This document shows positions 21,498 to 33,560 of a stretch of DNA of 64,000 bases, one piece after another (the first letter of the stretch is position 1; each line of letters starts with the position of its first letter). The stretch comes from Mycocentrospora acerina (lineage: Eukaryota > Ascomycota > Dothideomycetes > Pleosporales). The DNA is taken from NCBI GenBank assembly GCA_022701365.1, contig JAKUHH010000091.1, forward strand, positions 186,001 through 250,000, written 5' to 3'. The translations under genes and the position numbers were made by a program. The notes under the pieces were generated by a model. It did no database searches. It saw nothing but the letters and a program-made list of their open reading frames with translations, and was not told the origin of the DNA.

Positions 21498-22812
21498 GTG
21501 CGACGCCGCCGCTGCCAAATTTCCATGTACTATGCTTGTGACATTGTTGGTGATCATCTCACACAAGGTGCAGGGATATCAAGGCCACCAACAGCCGCCA
21601 CGCTGACAGGCTCTAGCATGCCGGCTGGTCCCGCAACGGCGCCGGCAGCCAGCCCGGACCACGATGATCCAATATCAACATCTTCATCTTTATCCTTATC
21701 TTTTTCTTCGTCTTCGTCATCTTTATCAGCTCAATTCGACTCTAATACCATTGCTTCCACCACTACCACTACTTCTGGCCTGCAATCCGTCCTGCACCTC
21801 GAACCTGACAGCAGCACCAGCGACTCCGACAGCGCCTTTGGATCTTTCCTCTCTAGCTCATCTACCTCACTCACATCCTCCATCTGGAACTACGAATACA
21901 GCAATGGCCGTCGCTACCACGCCTACCGCTCAGGCGTATACGTGCTGCCCAACGACGAGCAAGAGCAAGACCGCCTAGACCTCCTCCACCACATCTTCCT
22001 GCTCATCCTAGGCGGGAAACTCTACGATGCGCCTCTTGACCCTGCACCCGCACGCGTTCTCGATATCGGCACCGGTACCGGCATCTGGGCGATAGACTTT
22101 GCCGACCAAAACCCAGGAAGCAACGTCATCGGCACGGACTTATCACCCATACAACCCACATGGACGCCGCCAAATGCAAAGTTCTACATTGACGATGCGG
22201 AAAGCGAGTGGTTGTACAGTCGTGCCGAGTCGTTTGACTACATCCACGTGCGTACTATGAGTGGGAGTCTCACTGACTGGGACCGCCTGATGCGGCAGTC
22301 GTTTACACATCTTGTGCCTGGTGGGTGGCTGGAGTTCCAGGAGCCGATTGAGCTATGTGAGAGTGATGATGGGACCATAGACAGGGCGGACATCATTCTG
22401 CAGTGGCAGGCGTTGTGTACGGAGGCGGCTAGGGGGTCTGGGATTGAACTCAACGTTGGGCTTACGTTGAAGCAGCGTATGCTCGAAGCGGGCTTTGTCG
22501 ATGTGTCGGAGAAAATTATCAAGGTATTAAGATTCGACTCTTCCATGTGTGCATGTTGTCGACACTGATCATGACAAGGTCCCAGTTGGTCCGTGGCCCA
22601 AGGACCTACATATGAAAGAGATAGGACGCTACCAGCGTGAACACCTTGCTATTGGCATCGAGCCATATACCTTTGGTTTCATGGGGAAGCTGCTGGGCTG
22701 GAGCGAAGACGAATGCCGTGTCATGATTGCAAAGGCCGTTGCTGATGTGAGAAATCGAAACCTGCACCTCTACATCAGATTCTGCTTTGTCCATGGTCGA
22801 AAACCAAAGTAG
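21498..22812 (+). CDS. LaeA/UMTA-type SAM-dependent methyltransferase
   Basis: Two exons (21498-22523, 22579-22812) around a 55-nt intron (GTATTA...GACAAG) give up to 419 aa. The start is uncertain: ATGs at 21498, 21525 and 21618 are in frame, and the Ser-rich residues 50-130 are poorly constrained. The catalytic domain is clear. NYEYSNGRRYHAYRSGVYVL precedes SAM motif I, VLDIGTGTGIWAIDFA, followed by VIGTDLSPIQPTW, then DDAESEW, FDYIHVRTMSGS and the motif GGWLEFQEPIE. This is the umtA/LaeA-like family, whose members either modify small molecules in biosynthetic clusters or regulate them. The exon after the intron supplies VGPWPKDLHMKEIG and the C-terminal helix. It shares a promoter with the P450, an arrangement frequent in tailoring pairs, although no backbone synthase is in the window. 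Confidence 0.88.
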
Positions 22813-23382
22813 CATCACTAAAGAGCAAGCTGAGTTGGTCCTCGACTAGAGTAGAGGAGTTAGGTCAGAGTGTCAGGAGTGGAGTCTGGCGTGGAAGGCT
22901 TGACCTTTTTTCCTATTATTAAAGGAATGTGACATACGACTTTTATGAGTATTAGCAATTCTAGTTGTTCACGAGTATGTTCGCATATATCACTAATTGG
23001 GTACATGACTCAAGGGAGTAATTTCCAGGGGAGGTAATCAATAATTGTGTCATCCATTTGAATTGGTTTACTCCTTTACCGTGTGAAACGAGGAAAAATA
23101 CTTTCAAAGTCGTAAGCCGCATTGCAATATGAATATATTAAACACTAAGGGTCATTGTATCTCGACTGCGGCTACCATGGCAGCAACAAACTGCAAAACA
23201 ATCGGTCAGAGAAAAAATTGCAATCAGCAGTTGCAGATACTGCAGGTGATGAAATGGTGCGAGTTGGACAACGAATAATAAAAACGCACGGTACACACTT
23301 GTAGAAGCGAACAAACGAATGAAAAAACGCGAAAAAAAGAAAGGTCAAGTCCTCTCCACCCAAGAAATCAGCACCATTAAGT
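22813..23382. other. Convergent 3' spacer
   Basis: AT-rich spacer between the methyltransferase and the 158-aa protein gene. No gene recognised. Confidence 0.5.
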
Positions 23383-23985
23383 TCATACTCGCCGTCCACT
23401 ACCACGGGCAACTTCTTCATACCTCGGCGGCGCCTCTTCAACACACGTCCTATCCGAGCTCACGCTTCTCCGTCGTTCAACTAGACCTTGTTCTCTCCGC
23501 ACTTCCTCATTCCTCCTCTCATTCCTCGACGCCTGACTCCTACCCTGCACCGCATTTGAAGAAGAAGATTCAGCTTGGCCATAAATCGTCTCCTGTAACT
23601 ATCACCCACAGTCAGCATTTAGCGCACAATCTAGTCCTGTCTCGGTACTTTATAAAATCAAAAACATCATGAGTCTAAAGGCGCTATGTGGATTCAAGAT
23701 ATTTGGGGCTCATCGTACCTTGGCTTGCTTCTTCTCCTTTCGATCAAGTCTCTTTTCAGAGATTTTGCGTCCCAGTTTCTCGGCTCCAATACCGAGTCCG
23801 ACGGCGATCAAGGCAGCCATTGGAGATGCGGGTTCGAAGCTACGCCGATATAGGCCTGGTTGGAGAGATGGCGCTTGTACTGGGAATGCGTCTACGCGGC
23901 GTTCAAGTCGAGATGAGCAGCGATTTCGTTGGCGAGATTTGGTGAGAGCCTCGTTTGTGAAATCCTGTTTACGTCTGCAACACAT
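23383..23985 (-). CDS. Small basic protein with a PPxY motif, unknown function
   Basis: Two exons (23985-23719, 23592-23383) around a 126-nt intron (GTACGA...GTTACAG) give 158 aa. It starts MCCRRKQDF with context CACCATGT. Then come a basic N-terminus, a short hydrophobic stretch (MAALIAVGLGIGAEKLG), a highly charged Lys/Arg region at the exon junction (EKRLDRKEKKQAK), an Arg/Glu-rich middle, and near the C-terminus EEAPPRYEEVARG. The last contains PPRY, a PPxY site that WW domains (for example of Rsp5/Nedd4-type ubiquitin ligases) bind. The Cys pair at the start and the hydrophobic stretch suggest membrane association by acylation, but nothing shows it. I do not recognise the family; the gene model rests on splice signals and on the plausible reading of both exons. 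An ATG at 24306 would extend it by 107 residues, which I reject as non-coding in character. Confidence 0.65.
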
Positions 23986-25614
23986 GGTGAGTTGGATTCG
24001 GGTATATGATGCTGTGGTAGGTTCGGGATTGGGTTGCAAGCTGAAAGAGTCGTGGCGTGGATGCTTCTTGTTTGGATAACTACTTACTTCCTTGGCGAAT
24101 ATATACAATAATGTCGATTGTGTAGGTGTCAGTTTCGCAAGATAGTAGGCGTGAATACGGACGTAAGAATTTGTAGATAACTCAACACCACGGTTGTGGG
24201 AGTCTATTGTAGTTGTACCGGTTCCATGTTGAGGCGTCCTTACGGCCGGAAATCCATGACGTACGCCGCATTGTGGCGATGACTGGGCAGTGCTGGTGAT
24301 GCTCACGTCAACCCACGCGACTATTTGGAAGAACGATTTTGGAGTTTAAAAAGTGTTGAGCTTGAATTTGAATTTGAATTTGAATTTGAGTTTGGTGTTT
24401 GTCGTACGGAATTTAAACTACCTCCGAGATAATATCGCGCTTATGCTCCCTCGGCGCATACAGCACATGTTATACAATATACATATCAGAGCCACTTAGA
24501 TGTCAACTATGTGGATTTGCGGCGAAAATTTTGTCGAGTATCAACTGCTCATGCCATTCGTGTTGAGCAATTCATTTACCCCTCATATCTTATCTTCAAT
24601 CAAATGCGCTATTTCGCCGGCATTGGTAGGTCGGCATCGAGTATATGATCCTAGTACTATAGGTCCTATGAAGTTTGATTTACAGCTTACTTATCTGGTC
24701 ATTGCCGTGGTAGTTTCAACCACACTCTCTCGGGAAGTGCACGAACTCGGTTGTGATTACCTCTCCAACACATTGTGAACCCTACTGGGGAAATCTATCC
24801 AGACCTTGCAGACCTTACAGCGAACGGAGAGCTAGCGTGACACGTCAGTTTATGAGAAAAGAACATCTTCCCAGTTTTTCTTGGACGTAAGATTAAACTG
24901 TAAAGACTTGAGGTTAGTGGAAGATGCTGCGCCTTGTAGTCCGTGCGTCTCCCGAATAGAGACCTCACCACGCCAACCAAAGTCATGCAATGCGAAAGAC
25001 CTCAATAGCGATAGTCGACGCGAAATGATCTAGCACATTTCTTTTGAGATTGTAAAGAGAAATTTTTTAGCCAGAAGACTATTTATGTTGGTGCTGGTGT
25101 AAGTATTATATGATTATTATTTTCCCCCGCTTTCGCTACTACTTCACGTGAGCGGTATCCACCATAGGCGCCGCGTACTTAGACTAGCAAAAGAATACAC
25201 CGAAGTCAACGAACACAAAACAAGATTCAGGGAAATTGGATGCGCTTTTTTTCTGCATACTCACCATGGGACTGAGTCGGTGATCGGTGTTGTTTGTGGA
25301 TGCCTCATGCATCAATTTCCAGGCAACGACTATTACGTAGACCCCATAGGCCGTCGCATCCCGTCGTCTTACGATTTCACTAGTAATATATGTCAGCATC
25401 TTATTGAAGTTGGGTATCAAGATACAAGCAGCATTGTATAAAGATGTAGTCTTGGTCCCTCTCTTGGTTTCCACCAGCAGCAGATCCAGCAAGCACCAAA
25501 CACCGAACAACCAACACACAGGAAAATCTCTCTTTCTAGCCATACAATTTTTGCATAGAACTTGCTTGGACTTGTCTAGAACCTTTCTAAACAGCTCGTC
25601 TTGTTCTTCACATC
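23986..25614. other. Intergenic, no gene recognised
   Basis: 1.6 kb with a TTTGAA hexamer microsatellite (24,360-24,390). Several open frames of 60-119 codons without recognisable motifs (for example 25,184-25,543 minus). The 3' part next to 25,615 is a CT-rich leader typical of fungal genes. Confidence 0.5.
24360..24392 (+). repeat. (TTTGAA)n microsatellite
   Basis: About five tandem hexamers, the last imperfect (TTTGAG). Confidence 0.8.
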
Positions 25615-25890
25615 ATGTCTTCCAACTCCAATCCCGCCAGCTACGGTACTACAGAGCCCACAAAGGAGAAGTCTACCTTGTCAAAAATCTTCTCTCGGAG
25701 CTCAATCGACTCTACAGCATCGACGGAAGCATTACTGAAAAAGGAGCCCAAGAAGGAGCAGAAGAAAGAAGAGGCCAAAACGCCTTCAGCAAAGCAAGTG
25801 TTGGACAGTATGTTACCATCCACATTCTCAGTGTGGGTTTTCTAATCAATGGTAGCGGCGTACAAGAACTCGTTTCGCCCATCAGTCTAA
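25615..25890 (+). CDS. Small 75-aa hydrophilic protein, unknown
   Basis: Two exons (25615-25807, 25856-25890) around a 48-nt intron (GTATGT, TCTAAT branch, GGTAG) give 75 aa. The protein opens MSSNSNPASYGTTEPTKEKS, followed by LSKIFSRSSIDS and a Lys/Glu-rich stretch (LLKKEPKKEQKKEEAK), and ends in VLDTAYKNSFRPSV. The good donor, the branch site and the sensible C-terminus created by splicing support a real gene; a CT-rich leader and the ATG context CATCATGTC agree. No signal peptide or membrane segment. I do not recognise a family. The Ser-rich FSRSSIDS segment has the look of a kinase target. Confidence 0.6.
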
Positions 25891-27910
25891 ATCTTTGATT
25901 TGATGATATGGGAGGATGAAGAAATAGTAACTAACCCCGCATGCTTTGACAGTTGGGGGTTTTTATTTTCTTAGGCGAGTCTTTGTTTTCACACTGGCAA
26001 AAAATAAAAGATAAAATATCGATTGTTTGCATACTTTCAATAAAGAGAGATGGTTGATCATTTCATCAACCTTGGAATTAGGTCCGTGGGAACTGTTGGT
26101 AGCAAGAGCAATTGTGCTTTTTTTTTCACTGCTCCATGGTGTCTGTCAGCTTACGATAGCACCGCAGGACGCAAGGTCGTTCCCTACAGAATTCAGTGCT
26201 TTCATCTAAAAGAAAGAAGCTTCGTTTACGCGATACTTCAATTAAAAAATTCAATGTTGGCTTTATTGCCTATCTTTCAATCTTTGCCGCATTCCTCGCG
26301 TGCCCGACTTACCTTGTGAAAAAATCTGCTCCTTCCAATATAGTCCAGAACGGAAGTCTTACTACCGTCATTTGCCAAATTGTGACATAATCTCACGGGA
26401 AAATTACGTATCCATTGCCATCAAGCCAACCCCGCTTGTTAATTATCACTACAAATGATAGAAATGGCTGTTTTCGCGCTTGTGCTAAAGACCACAATCC
26501 ACAAGCGCACCGTGGCCTTGGTTTTAAAATCTCGTCCAATGCAACGTTCACTCTTAATCTGCTATTTTAGTAATTACCGGCCCAGGTGATGGAGGACCGC
26601 GTCGAAGTGCGAGTTGAGGATTCAATTAATTATAGCAAGGCCATCACTAAAATTCAATCATGAACGTCAAAAGATGATTTTGAAACTCTACATGCAGGAA
26701 GACTAATTTCTGCTATAAAAATTGGTAGATGAAGATTAGGGTGGGGGTGGGAGTGGGAGTTAATATATTCTTGCCATGTGTGCAAGTGTTAAAAATGTAC
26801 CTTTGATACAACACATTGGCTAGCTCCTCCCAGTACGAATCGATTTCCCAGAACAATGCATCATCATCATCATTATCACCATCATCAATCAGTCTATTAA
26901 ACCTTTCTGTTTCATATCAAATCAAATCAAGCCTGTGCGCACACTCTCAAAACGGATACATGTATGCTAGATGAAGGACGTAGTCGAGCAAATTTGTGTA
27001 AAAATATCCTCACTCAACAAATGTTACCAAGAACCACCGAAACACCGCACATTATTAATGTAGTAGAGAAAAAAACTTGCAAACACGGGAGATGAATACA
27101 TCAATGTCCGTCTGCAATCATCTTCACTCCAATCTCTGACACTTGCATGGTGGGCAGCCCCATCACATGACACCGCGACGCGTCTGCCAGGGTTCACGCA
27201 CGGTTGTGAACTACGTACGCCATCCGCCTATTTGAATTTCTTTTCTTTTCTTTTTAAAACTCTCCCGGCGCATCACTCGCCGAGGTAGAGATTTTTTTAT
27301 CATGGCTTCCCACGAGTGCGGCAGACGAATGAATCTACTGTGCAGCTGCATATTTTGTCTCAGCTCCGACTTGCACGGGTTCTTTAGTCCACATGTTCCT
27401 TGACGATGCAAAAACGCCAAAACAAATTCACCATTACTATTACCATATCATCATCACTTGGAATATGCTCATGAATTGATAATTGTGTAATCGTATTTCT
27501 CGTGTCCCATACCACTCAACCCAATTGAAGCCCGTCCAGTCCAGTCCAGCCCAGTCCAGTCCAAATCAGACGACACCATACCAGACCAGAACAACCGACT
27601 GGCCGGGCAAACTCCTGCAATGCATGCGCGCAAGTCATATCCAAGACTCTTCCCGCTTTTACTTTTGCCCAAAGCACCTGTAAATGCATGACTGAATGAC
27701 TGAATGACGCAACGATTGGCTCGGAAAAGAAGGGTATAACGTATAGAGGTGTGTATAGGTATTGCAGTGTGGTCATGTGTAGAGGACAAGGTCCGAGGAA
27801 TAGTGATATTTGTGTATCCGTGTAAGTTGTGGGTACAGGGATCCCACAGCTGTTTCGGTGTATAAAGGCGAATGTATAGGGGTTCAAGCTCGTGGTCAAG
27901 TCAATATGCT
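25891..27910. other. Intergenic, 2.0 kb
   Basis: AT-rich for most of its length, with a CAT-repeat near 26,859-26,888 and a CCAGTCCAGTCC tract at 27,536-27,562. Open frames up to 132 codons on the minus strand (27,516-27,914) overlap the 3' end of cdc27 and have no recognisable features. Nothing convincing was found. Confidence 0.5.
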
Positions 27911-30467
27911 TCACCGCTCATCCTCACTACTCCACCCCCCATCGTCGTCCTGATCAATGCTCTCCATGACCTCTTTGATTACACCATGGCTCTTGGGATC
28001 CAAGTTCATTGCAATGGTCAAATGGCGAATCGCCATTGCGCGGTCTCGCAATTTCTTGTAGCATCTGCCGAGCAAGAAGTGGATATTTGGATCATCGGGC
28101 GCGGCATCCTTCAGGTACAGGAGTTCTTTGAGGGCTTCTTCTGGGGCGTTAAGGCGAAGGAGGATTTGTGCTTTGCGGAATCGCGCCATAATGGAGCGGG
28201 GGTCGAGCTTGACGGCGGCATCGAATTGCATAAGGGCAGCTTCAGGCTTCTTCATGCGGTCGAGCACCTGTGGAGAGGGTTAGTACTGGATAGATGGGAA
28301 GAAATGCGAAGAATACGTACTAAGCCAATCCGAACCATGATCATAGCATTGTTCGGATTTATCTGTGTCGCTGCTCGGTAATGTTTCTCGGCCACGTCAT
28401 ATTTGCCCATGCGCTCATACACGTTTCCAAGACCATACCAGCCGTTGTAATGCCTGTTATCGGCACCGATTGCGTTTCGGTATGCTGCCATGGCCTTGTC
28501 GAATTCTTCATTTGCCATGTGCTCGTGCCCTTGTAAAGTGAAAGCATACGCAAATTTGGGATCTAGCTGCGTAGCACGAGCAAAACACTTGACAGCTTCG
28601 TCATGATGTCGATCCAATGACGACGCGTTACCGAGAGCACACCACGCCTGCGGTGACAGTCGATCTTGATCCATTAGTGTGTGGGCGAGGTATCCCAATG
28701 CGACTTCGTCTTTCAGTTGCCAGAGTGTATTCGAATACACCTCCATGTGTTCCATATATGATGGCGCCTTTTCCCGTATTTTTTGGAAGATCTTCTCTGC
28801 GTCGGCGTACATTGTACGTTCGTAGTAAGCTTTGCCAACTTGCGCGAGCACCCATGGAGTTTCTCGCTGTGCTGCCGGCACTGTAGCGAATGCCTCTAGT
28901 GCTTTGACCGACTCATAGCGGCTCAAGTGCCTGTATCCAGATCCAATTCTGAGGAGCAGGTCCAGAAGCCATTCCACGGCGTCTTGCTCACGTGCAGTAT
29001 CATTCGGCGGAGCCATCCTAGGTGGGAGTCCCGTCAAAGCGGCTGCGTTTGCTGGTCTCGGATCCTGTTTCGATGCTTCCGACATCTCGCCGTAGGGCTT
29101 TCGATTGCCACTAACAACTCTCCCAACCGTCGACGAAGTACTCGATTTGCCCTTGGTCCCTGTTGCTTTGACTTTCCGCAATTCTCTCCGCTCCTTCGCT
29201 TCTAGGTCTCTGTTTGACCCAGTTGCTAGGGTCCTGCTCGATGGGCGAGGCTGGATGATTGAGTTCAACAGCCGTACACTTCTGCGTGGCGGTGCTGCTG
29301 TAGGGTCTTGTGGTTGTGGATTTGATGTTTGTGTTTGTGTTTGGTGTGTGGAATGGCCAGATACAGTCCTCTTATGGCCATTCTGGTATATGGGTCTGGG
29401 TATGTCTGTTTGGTCGGTGTTCTCTGAAACCGTCTTCGTCCGTGTTCTTGAGGTGATCGGTCGCATTCTTGGTGGCTCTTCTATCCCGTTGAACGCATGC
29501 CGCGCTTTTCGGCCAGGAGCAAGGATCATCTCCGCGCCTTGATCATTGACGACTGGACCTCCACCCTCACCCATCATGACATCCTCATCCCGAAAGTTCT
29601 GACTGTTTGCGATCGGAGTTTCTACGTCGCGGTACATGGGGCCGCTATTGGTTCCTGGATTGCTGCCGTTCAACTTGGAGAGCAGATTCGACCCTCCAAG
29701 ATTGAGTCCAACATCGCCTCCTTGTCGTACTGATGGGTTAAAGGGGTCAATGTCGGGCGTCGCGACAAACGGATTTCTTGGATCGGCACTCTCTTGCGGT
29801 GGGGCAGCCTGAATCGCATGTCCATTTGTTGCAGCGTGCGATATGGAAGCCAGCATGTCTGGTGTAATCTTAAAGACATTCTGGGGACGCACCACGGCAC
29901 CGATGTCGCAGAGTCCGGTGAAGGCGTCCCACATGAACGAGTTGATCTTCAGCGCTTCGACATAGTAGTCAATGGCCTTCTTCGTGTCGCCATGCGCCGC
30001 GTAGAGCTTCCCCAGCATACAGAAACAGGCGGCCGCATCAGGCACATGCCGTCTCGAGGTTTCCGAATGCTTGTCTACGCACAAAAGTCAGTCTTGCCGC
30101 AGCACGCACACCGCCTTGACAGCTTACTCCAGTGGTTTCGGCCAGCCCAGAGCCCTCGCGCCTTCTCCAGCGCCTGCGCGCCCAGGTCGTGGCGCCCAAG
30201 ACCCAGGCAGGCCTGCGCAAACACGTAGACGCACCCCAGATGCTGCGACTGCAGGCCCTTGGACCTCGAGTAGTCAAAGGCGGCCTTGTAGCGCCCCAGT
30301 CGCAGGTTGCAGAGGGCGAGCAGATGCGCGGCGTCGGCGTTGCGGGGCTCGAGGGCGTGCAGGCGGCCGGCGAGAAAGAGAGCATTCTCCAGGAAGCCGT
30401 TGTCGAGGTGGTAGTGGATCAGCTGGCGCAGCTGGGCGTTCACGCCAGAGGGCGGCGGCGGCGACAT
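27911..30467 (-). CDS. cdc27: Anaphase-promoting complex subunit Cdc27/APC3 (BimA/Nuc2 type)
   Basis: Three exons (30467-30128, 30074-28321, 28267-27911) around two 53-nt introns (GTAAGC...CGTAG and GTACGT...CACAG) give 816 aa. N-terminal TPR units (YHLDNGFLENALFLAGRL, LLALCNLRLGRYKAAFD) lead to the segment KINSFMWDAFTGLCDIGA that marks APC3. A disordered linker of about 220 residues follows (rich in Ser, Thr, Pro and Arg), then at least eight C-terminal TPR units, for example PQAWCALGNASSLDRHHDEAVKCF-like and NGWYGLGNVYERMGKYDVAE. The tail is acidic (SSEDER). Cdc27 is a core scaffold of the APC/C ubiquitin ligase: its C-terminal TPRs bind the IR tail of Cdc20/Cdh1 and APC10. The linker is the usual site of mitotic phosphorylation. 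It is divergent from the SND2 gene. Confidence 0.94.
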
Positions 30468-31049
30468 GATGGCGGGTTGGTTGTTGTGGCGGCCGAGCGA
30501 GCCCAGGGCGCAAAAGGAGGCGAGTTGGGGAGATGCGGGCTGCTACGGCGGTGCAGGCATCAAGGCGACGTGGGCCAGAGGGGCGGCGGGGGGGATGGCG
30601 GGCGGCGGGCCTGTTGCGGTGAAGGCGTTGTTGTTGCTAGGTGACGCTTCCGGCGTGCTCGACAAAGCGGACCGACACACGGGCACAAGACAGCCAATGC
30701 ACGGGCGAGGGGAAGGCGGCGTGTCTTATTGCGCGGGCATCATAGGAAGCTGCGGGCGAGGCAGGCAGCGGCACGCGGGTCGAGTTGGCGCGCGTGTGGG
30801 TGCGTTGGGGGGCTGTTGTTTTCGGTCGCGATAGCTGGTCGCGCCTGCCGCCCAAGTTGTGTTTAGGCCCGCGCACAGACGACCACTCACTCGGCGGGAC
30901 GCCTGCTTGGCCCTGGGAGCCTCCAACACGCGACGTCACTGTCCATTGCCCAATTTGCTCTGCCCTCGACTCCCCCAGGCTTCTCTCGCGAACAGCCAGG
31001 ACCCAGCACCGACTCCTCGCCATCCCACCGGCTGCAGCCACCGCTCACC
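30468..31049. other. Divergent spacer cdc27/SND2
   Basis: GC-rich 580-base promoter region between diverging housekeeping genes. Overlapping open frames on both strands reflect base composition; none has features of a protein I recognise. Confidence 0.55.
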
Positions 31050-31651
31050 ATGGCCCAAGTAAGGCCTCCCCCCAACCCTCCACGTCACCAACAATGGCAC
31101 TCTTCCAGCACTGCATCTTCCATGCCACCGCCCTGACACGTCCCTAGAAAGCAACCAAGAACCTCGCTGCGAGCAACACGGCCCGCCTAAATGCCACCCT
31201 CTACATCACTCTTGGCGTCCACACTATGTTCTGGGTCCTTCGCCTGCTCTTCCGCTCGCTGTCCCGCCGCTCCCTGATCCTCTACATCCTGCTCTCCGCC
31301 CCGCAAGCCCTCATAAATCTGTCCTTTGAACGCGGCTCCCGCCCCACCGTCAACTCCAATGGCACCATCGCGCGCGCTGGCGACGATCTCTCTGCCCCAG
31401 GCCTGACCGAATACCTCTGGGACGTGACCTACTGGACCTACCTGTGCATCTCTCTGGCTGCGGTTTTTGGCGACAAGGGATGGTGGGCCTATGTTATTAT
31501 TCCTGCATACAGCATCTATGCCGCGTGGACGACGTATACGGGCATGAAGGGTGGATATCAGGATGCCGCGGGTGTGCCCCAGCCTGCGCCAGCGAGCAAG
31601 AGGCAGGCCAAGATGGAGAAGAGGGGAGGACAAAAGGTGTCGTATCGCTGA
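31050..31651 (+). CDS. SND2/TMEM208 family ER membrane protein
   Basis: Two exons (31050-31058, 31148-31651) around an 89-nt intron (GTAAGG...CCCTAG) give 170 aa. The first exon codes only MAQ. The next residues, KATKNLAASNTARLNATLY, are characteristic of the family (Pfam DUF788). Three or four membrane segments follow: ITLGVHTMFWVLRLLF, LILYILLSAPQALINL, and a C-terminal hairpin WTYLCISLAAVFG...YVIIPAYSIYAAW. The cytosolic tail is basic (KRQAKMEKRGGQKVSYR). In yeast Snd2 takes part in the SRP-independent route that brings proteins with internal signals to the ER; TMEM208 is the animal counterpart. The tiny first exon makes the start easy to miss; ACCATGG is a strong context. It is divergent from cdc27. 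Confidence 0.88.
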
Positions 31652-32132
31652 ACTTGGTGCAAGGGCTCGGGAGGACGTTAAGTAGCAGTGTTACATCTTC
31701 TTGGAAAATATTAGGGGTAGCGGGCTGCGTAGAAGAGCAAGAGTGTGGGTGAAACAATGTCTATGGAACCACCTACAGTCAACGACAAGAGACTCAATCA
31801 AGGGCGACGCTGAGAAGAACTACGGGCCTAGAGACACGGTCGTCAGCCTGTAGGCGCGTAACGGTAGCCGGTAGGAAATCAGAGTGTCTGAGCGTGGAGG
31901 CCGCAAATCTAGACAGAAAGCAAGAAAACAAAACAAAACAACAAGCATCATCATCATCATCATAATCATCATCATCATCATCATCAGGTGGAAAAAGAAT
32001 ACACTGTCGAACACAATTGATACATTGCTCGAGGTTGCACACAGCGGCCGTCATGGCCTACTGCAAAGCCCACGCTAAAGGGTCATACATGTGCTATACA
32101 TATCATCACAGGCATTATATCGTACACGTCTC
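31652..32132. other. Convergent 3' spacer with trinucleotide repeat
   Basis: Holds the 3' ends of the SND2 and mS45 genes and the CAT repeat. Confidence 0.5.
31945..31986 (+). repeat. (CAT)n microsatellite
   Basis: About 13 trinucleotide units with a single CATAAT interruption. Confidence 0.85.
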
Positions 32133-33560
32133 CTACGCCTCCACCTTTGTAGGGATCTTGACAGTCCCCTTCTTACGATCCTCATGCGGGAAGCCATATC
32201 TCCAGCCCACGCCCCGAGGACCCTTTCCATCCCGTCCAGCGGCATCGACACTAATGTCCTTGATGACAAAGTCCCACCGGCGCTTGGGTACAACCTTTTG
32301 GTTACGAAGCTCCGCCAGCCGAGCCTCTTCTTGCTTTCGCTTCTTCTCATTCTCCTGTGCAAGTCTCTCCTGTGCCAACCTGCTACGCTCATCAAACGAG
32401 AGGCCAGAGGCGAGTTCGCGCTCTGCTTGCACCAATTCAGGATGAGGAATACGTGCGTCCGCGGGGAGCAAATCATTGTCAAATGCCTTACCGGCGTCCG
32501 TACGTGTGAAGTGGCGGGATTCAGAGACAGGGACAAAGAGCTGTTGACGAGTGGCTGGATGCACAATCAAGTCGTTAATAGGTTCGTGCGTCACAGGTCG
32601 CTTGCCCTTGTTCTTAGGCTCATATGGATCGATGAAGGGTGTTGTAGGCAGCATGCCAAGAACAGCCTTGGAGTAAGGAACGGCTAGAGTTTTACCCTAA
32701 AAAACTGTCAGTTGACATCTTTTATATCGGTCTGATGTAAAAGCGGTAACAGTTGGATGACGTTCAGCAAGAGCATAGCTTGTGTTTTGTAACCATGTAG
32801 GTGTCTTAAAGACTAATCGAATTTTTCAAGGTCTCATCATGTCAAGGAAGGGGGGAGGGGTTGAAGAAAGAGTGGAAAAACATACCTGTGCAACCCATTC
32901 CTTCTCCATCTGCTTCAGTCGCACGACGGCGCCGACACGCTCGTTGCTGACGCCGAACTCAACACTTGCAAGTGAGACTGTTGCCCCGTCCTTCTGGACA
33001 CGGTTGTAAATGGCCTCCCTCAGTTCTTCGCTTAGCACAGGTTGACTTCGAAAATACTGATTTAGCGGGAAAGGCCGCAAATCTTCCGCTGTCTCTGGCG
33101 GCAGCTGTCCATCGCTCTCTTCTTTCGCCAGCTTGGACTCCTTTTCTTGAGCGCCCTCGGAACGTATCGCCGCTTCCAGCTCGTCAAGGGACTCTTGCCC
33201 CTCAGGTGCCTTCTCAGCCTCTGGTGTCTCTGCTTTTGTCTCCGTTTGTGCGTCTGCCTCCTTGACCTCCTTGTTTGCTGCTCCCCGTTGCCATCCTGGC
33301 CCCGCTCGCACCAAGTTCCCGTACCTGTCGTACGCTCCCAAGTAATTTGTGGAACCCGGCAGAGGCTCTTTCAAGGCTCTGCCAGGACCATTCATCCACT
33401 CATAAAACTTCCGCCGCCGTAATGTGACTTGTTGGCATGATGTTTGTGAGAACTCACGCGATGACCGCGCTGGTTGTGAGATGGCCTGAGGCCGGACGGA
33501 CGAGTAGGGACATTGGGCAACAGGTGAAGAGAACTTGGGGTTGCGTAACCGCGGAGGCAT
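32133..33560 (-). CDS. Mitochondrial small-subunit ribosomal protein mS45-like (Mrps35/Bot1 family)
   Basis: Two exons (33560-32886, 32696-32133) around a 189-nt intron (GTATGT...TTTTAG) give 412 aa. The first 40 residues are Arg/Ser-rich with few acidic residues, as a mitochondrial targeting peptide should be. After that RRRKFYEWMNGPGRALKEPL and NYLGAYDRYGNLVRAG identify the eukaryotic mitochondrial regulator (Bot1p) family, known as mS45 in the yeast mitoribosome. An acidic linker of about 80 residues precedes PFPLNQYFRSQPVLSEELR and the helix GVSNERVGAVVRLKQMEKEW that ends exon 1. Exon 2 carries GKTLAVPYSKAVLGMLPT and a basic C-terminal domain ending KGTVKIPTKVEA. Function in the family is mitochondrial translation. 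Confidence 0.85.

Noticed and set aside
26859..26888. CATCATCAT-type tract considered as part of a coding His run
   Set aside because: It is a simple microsatellite in AT-rich intergenic DNA with stops close on both sides.
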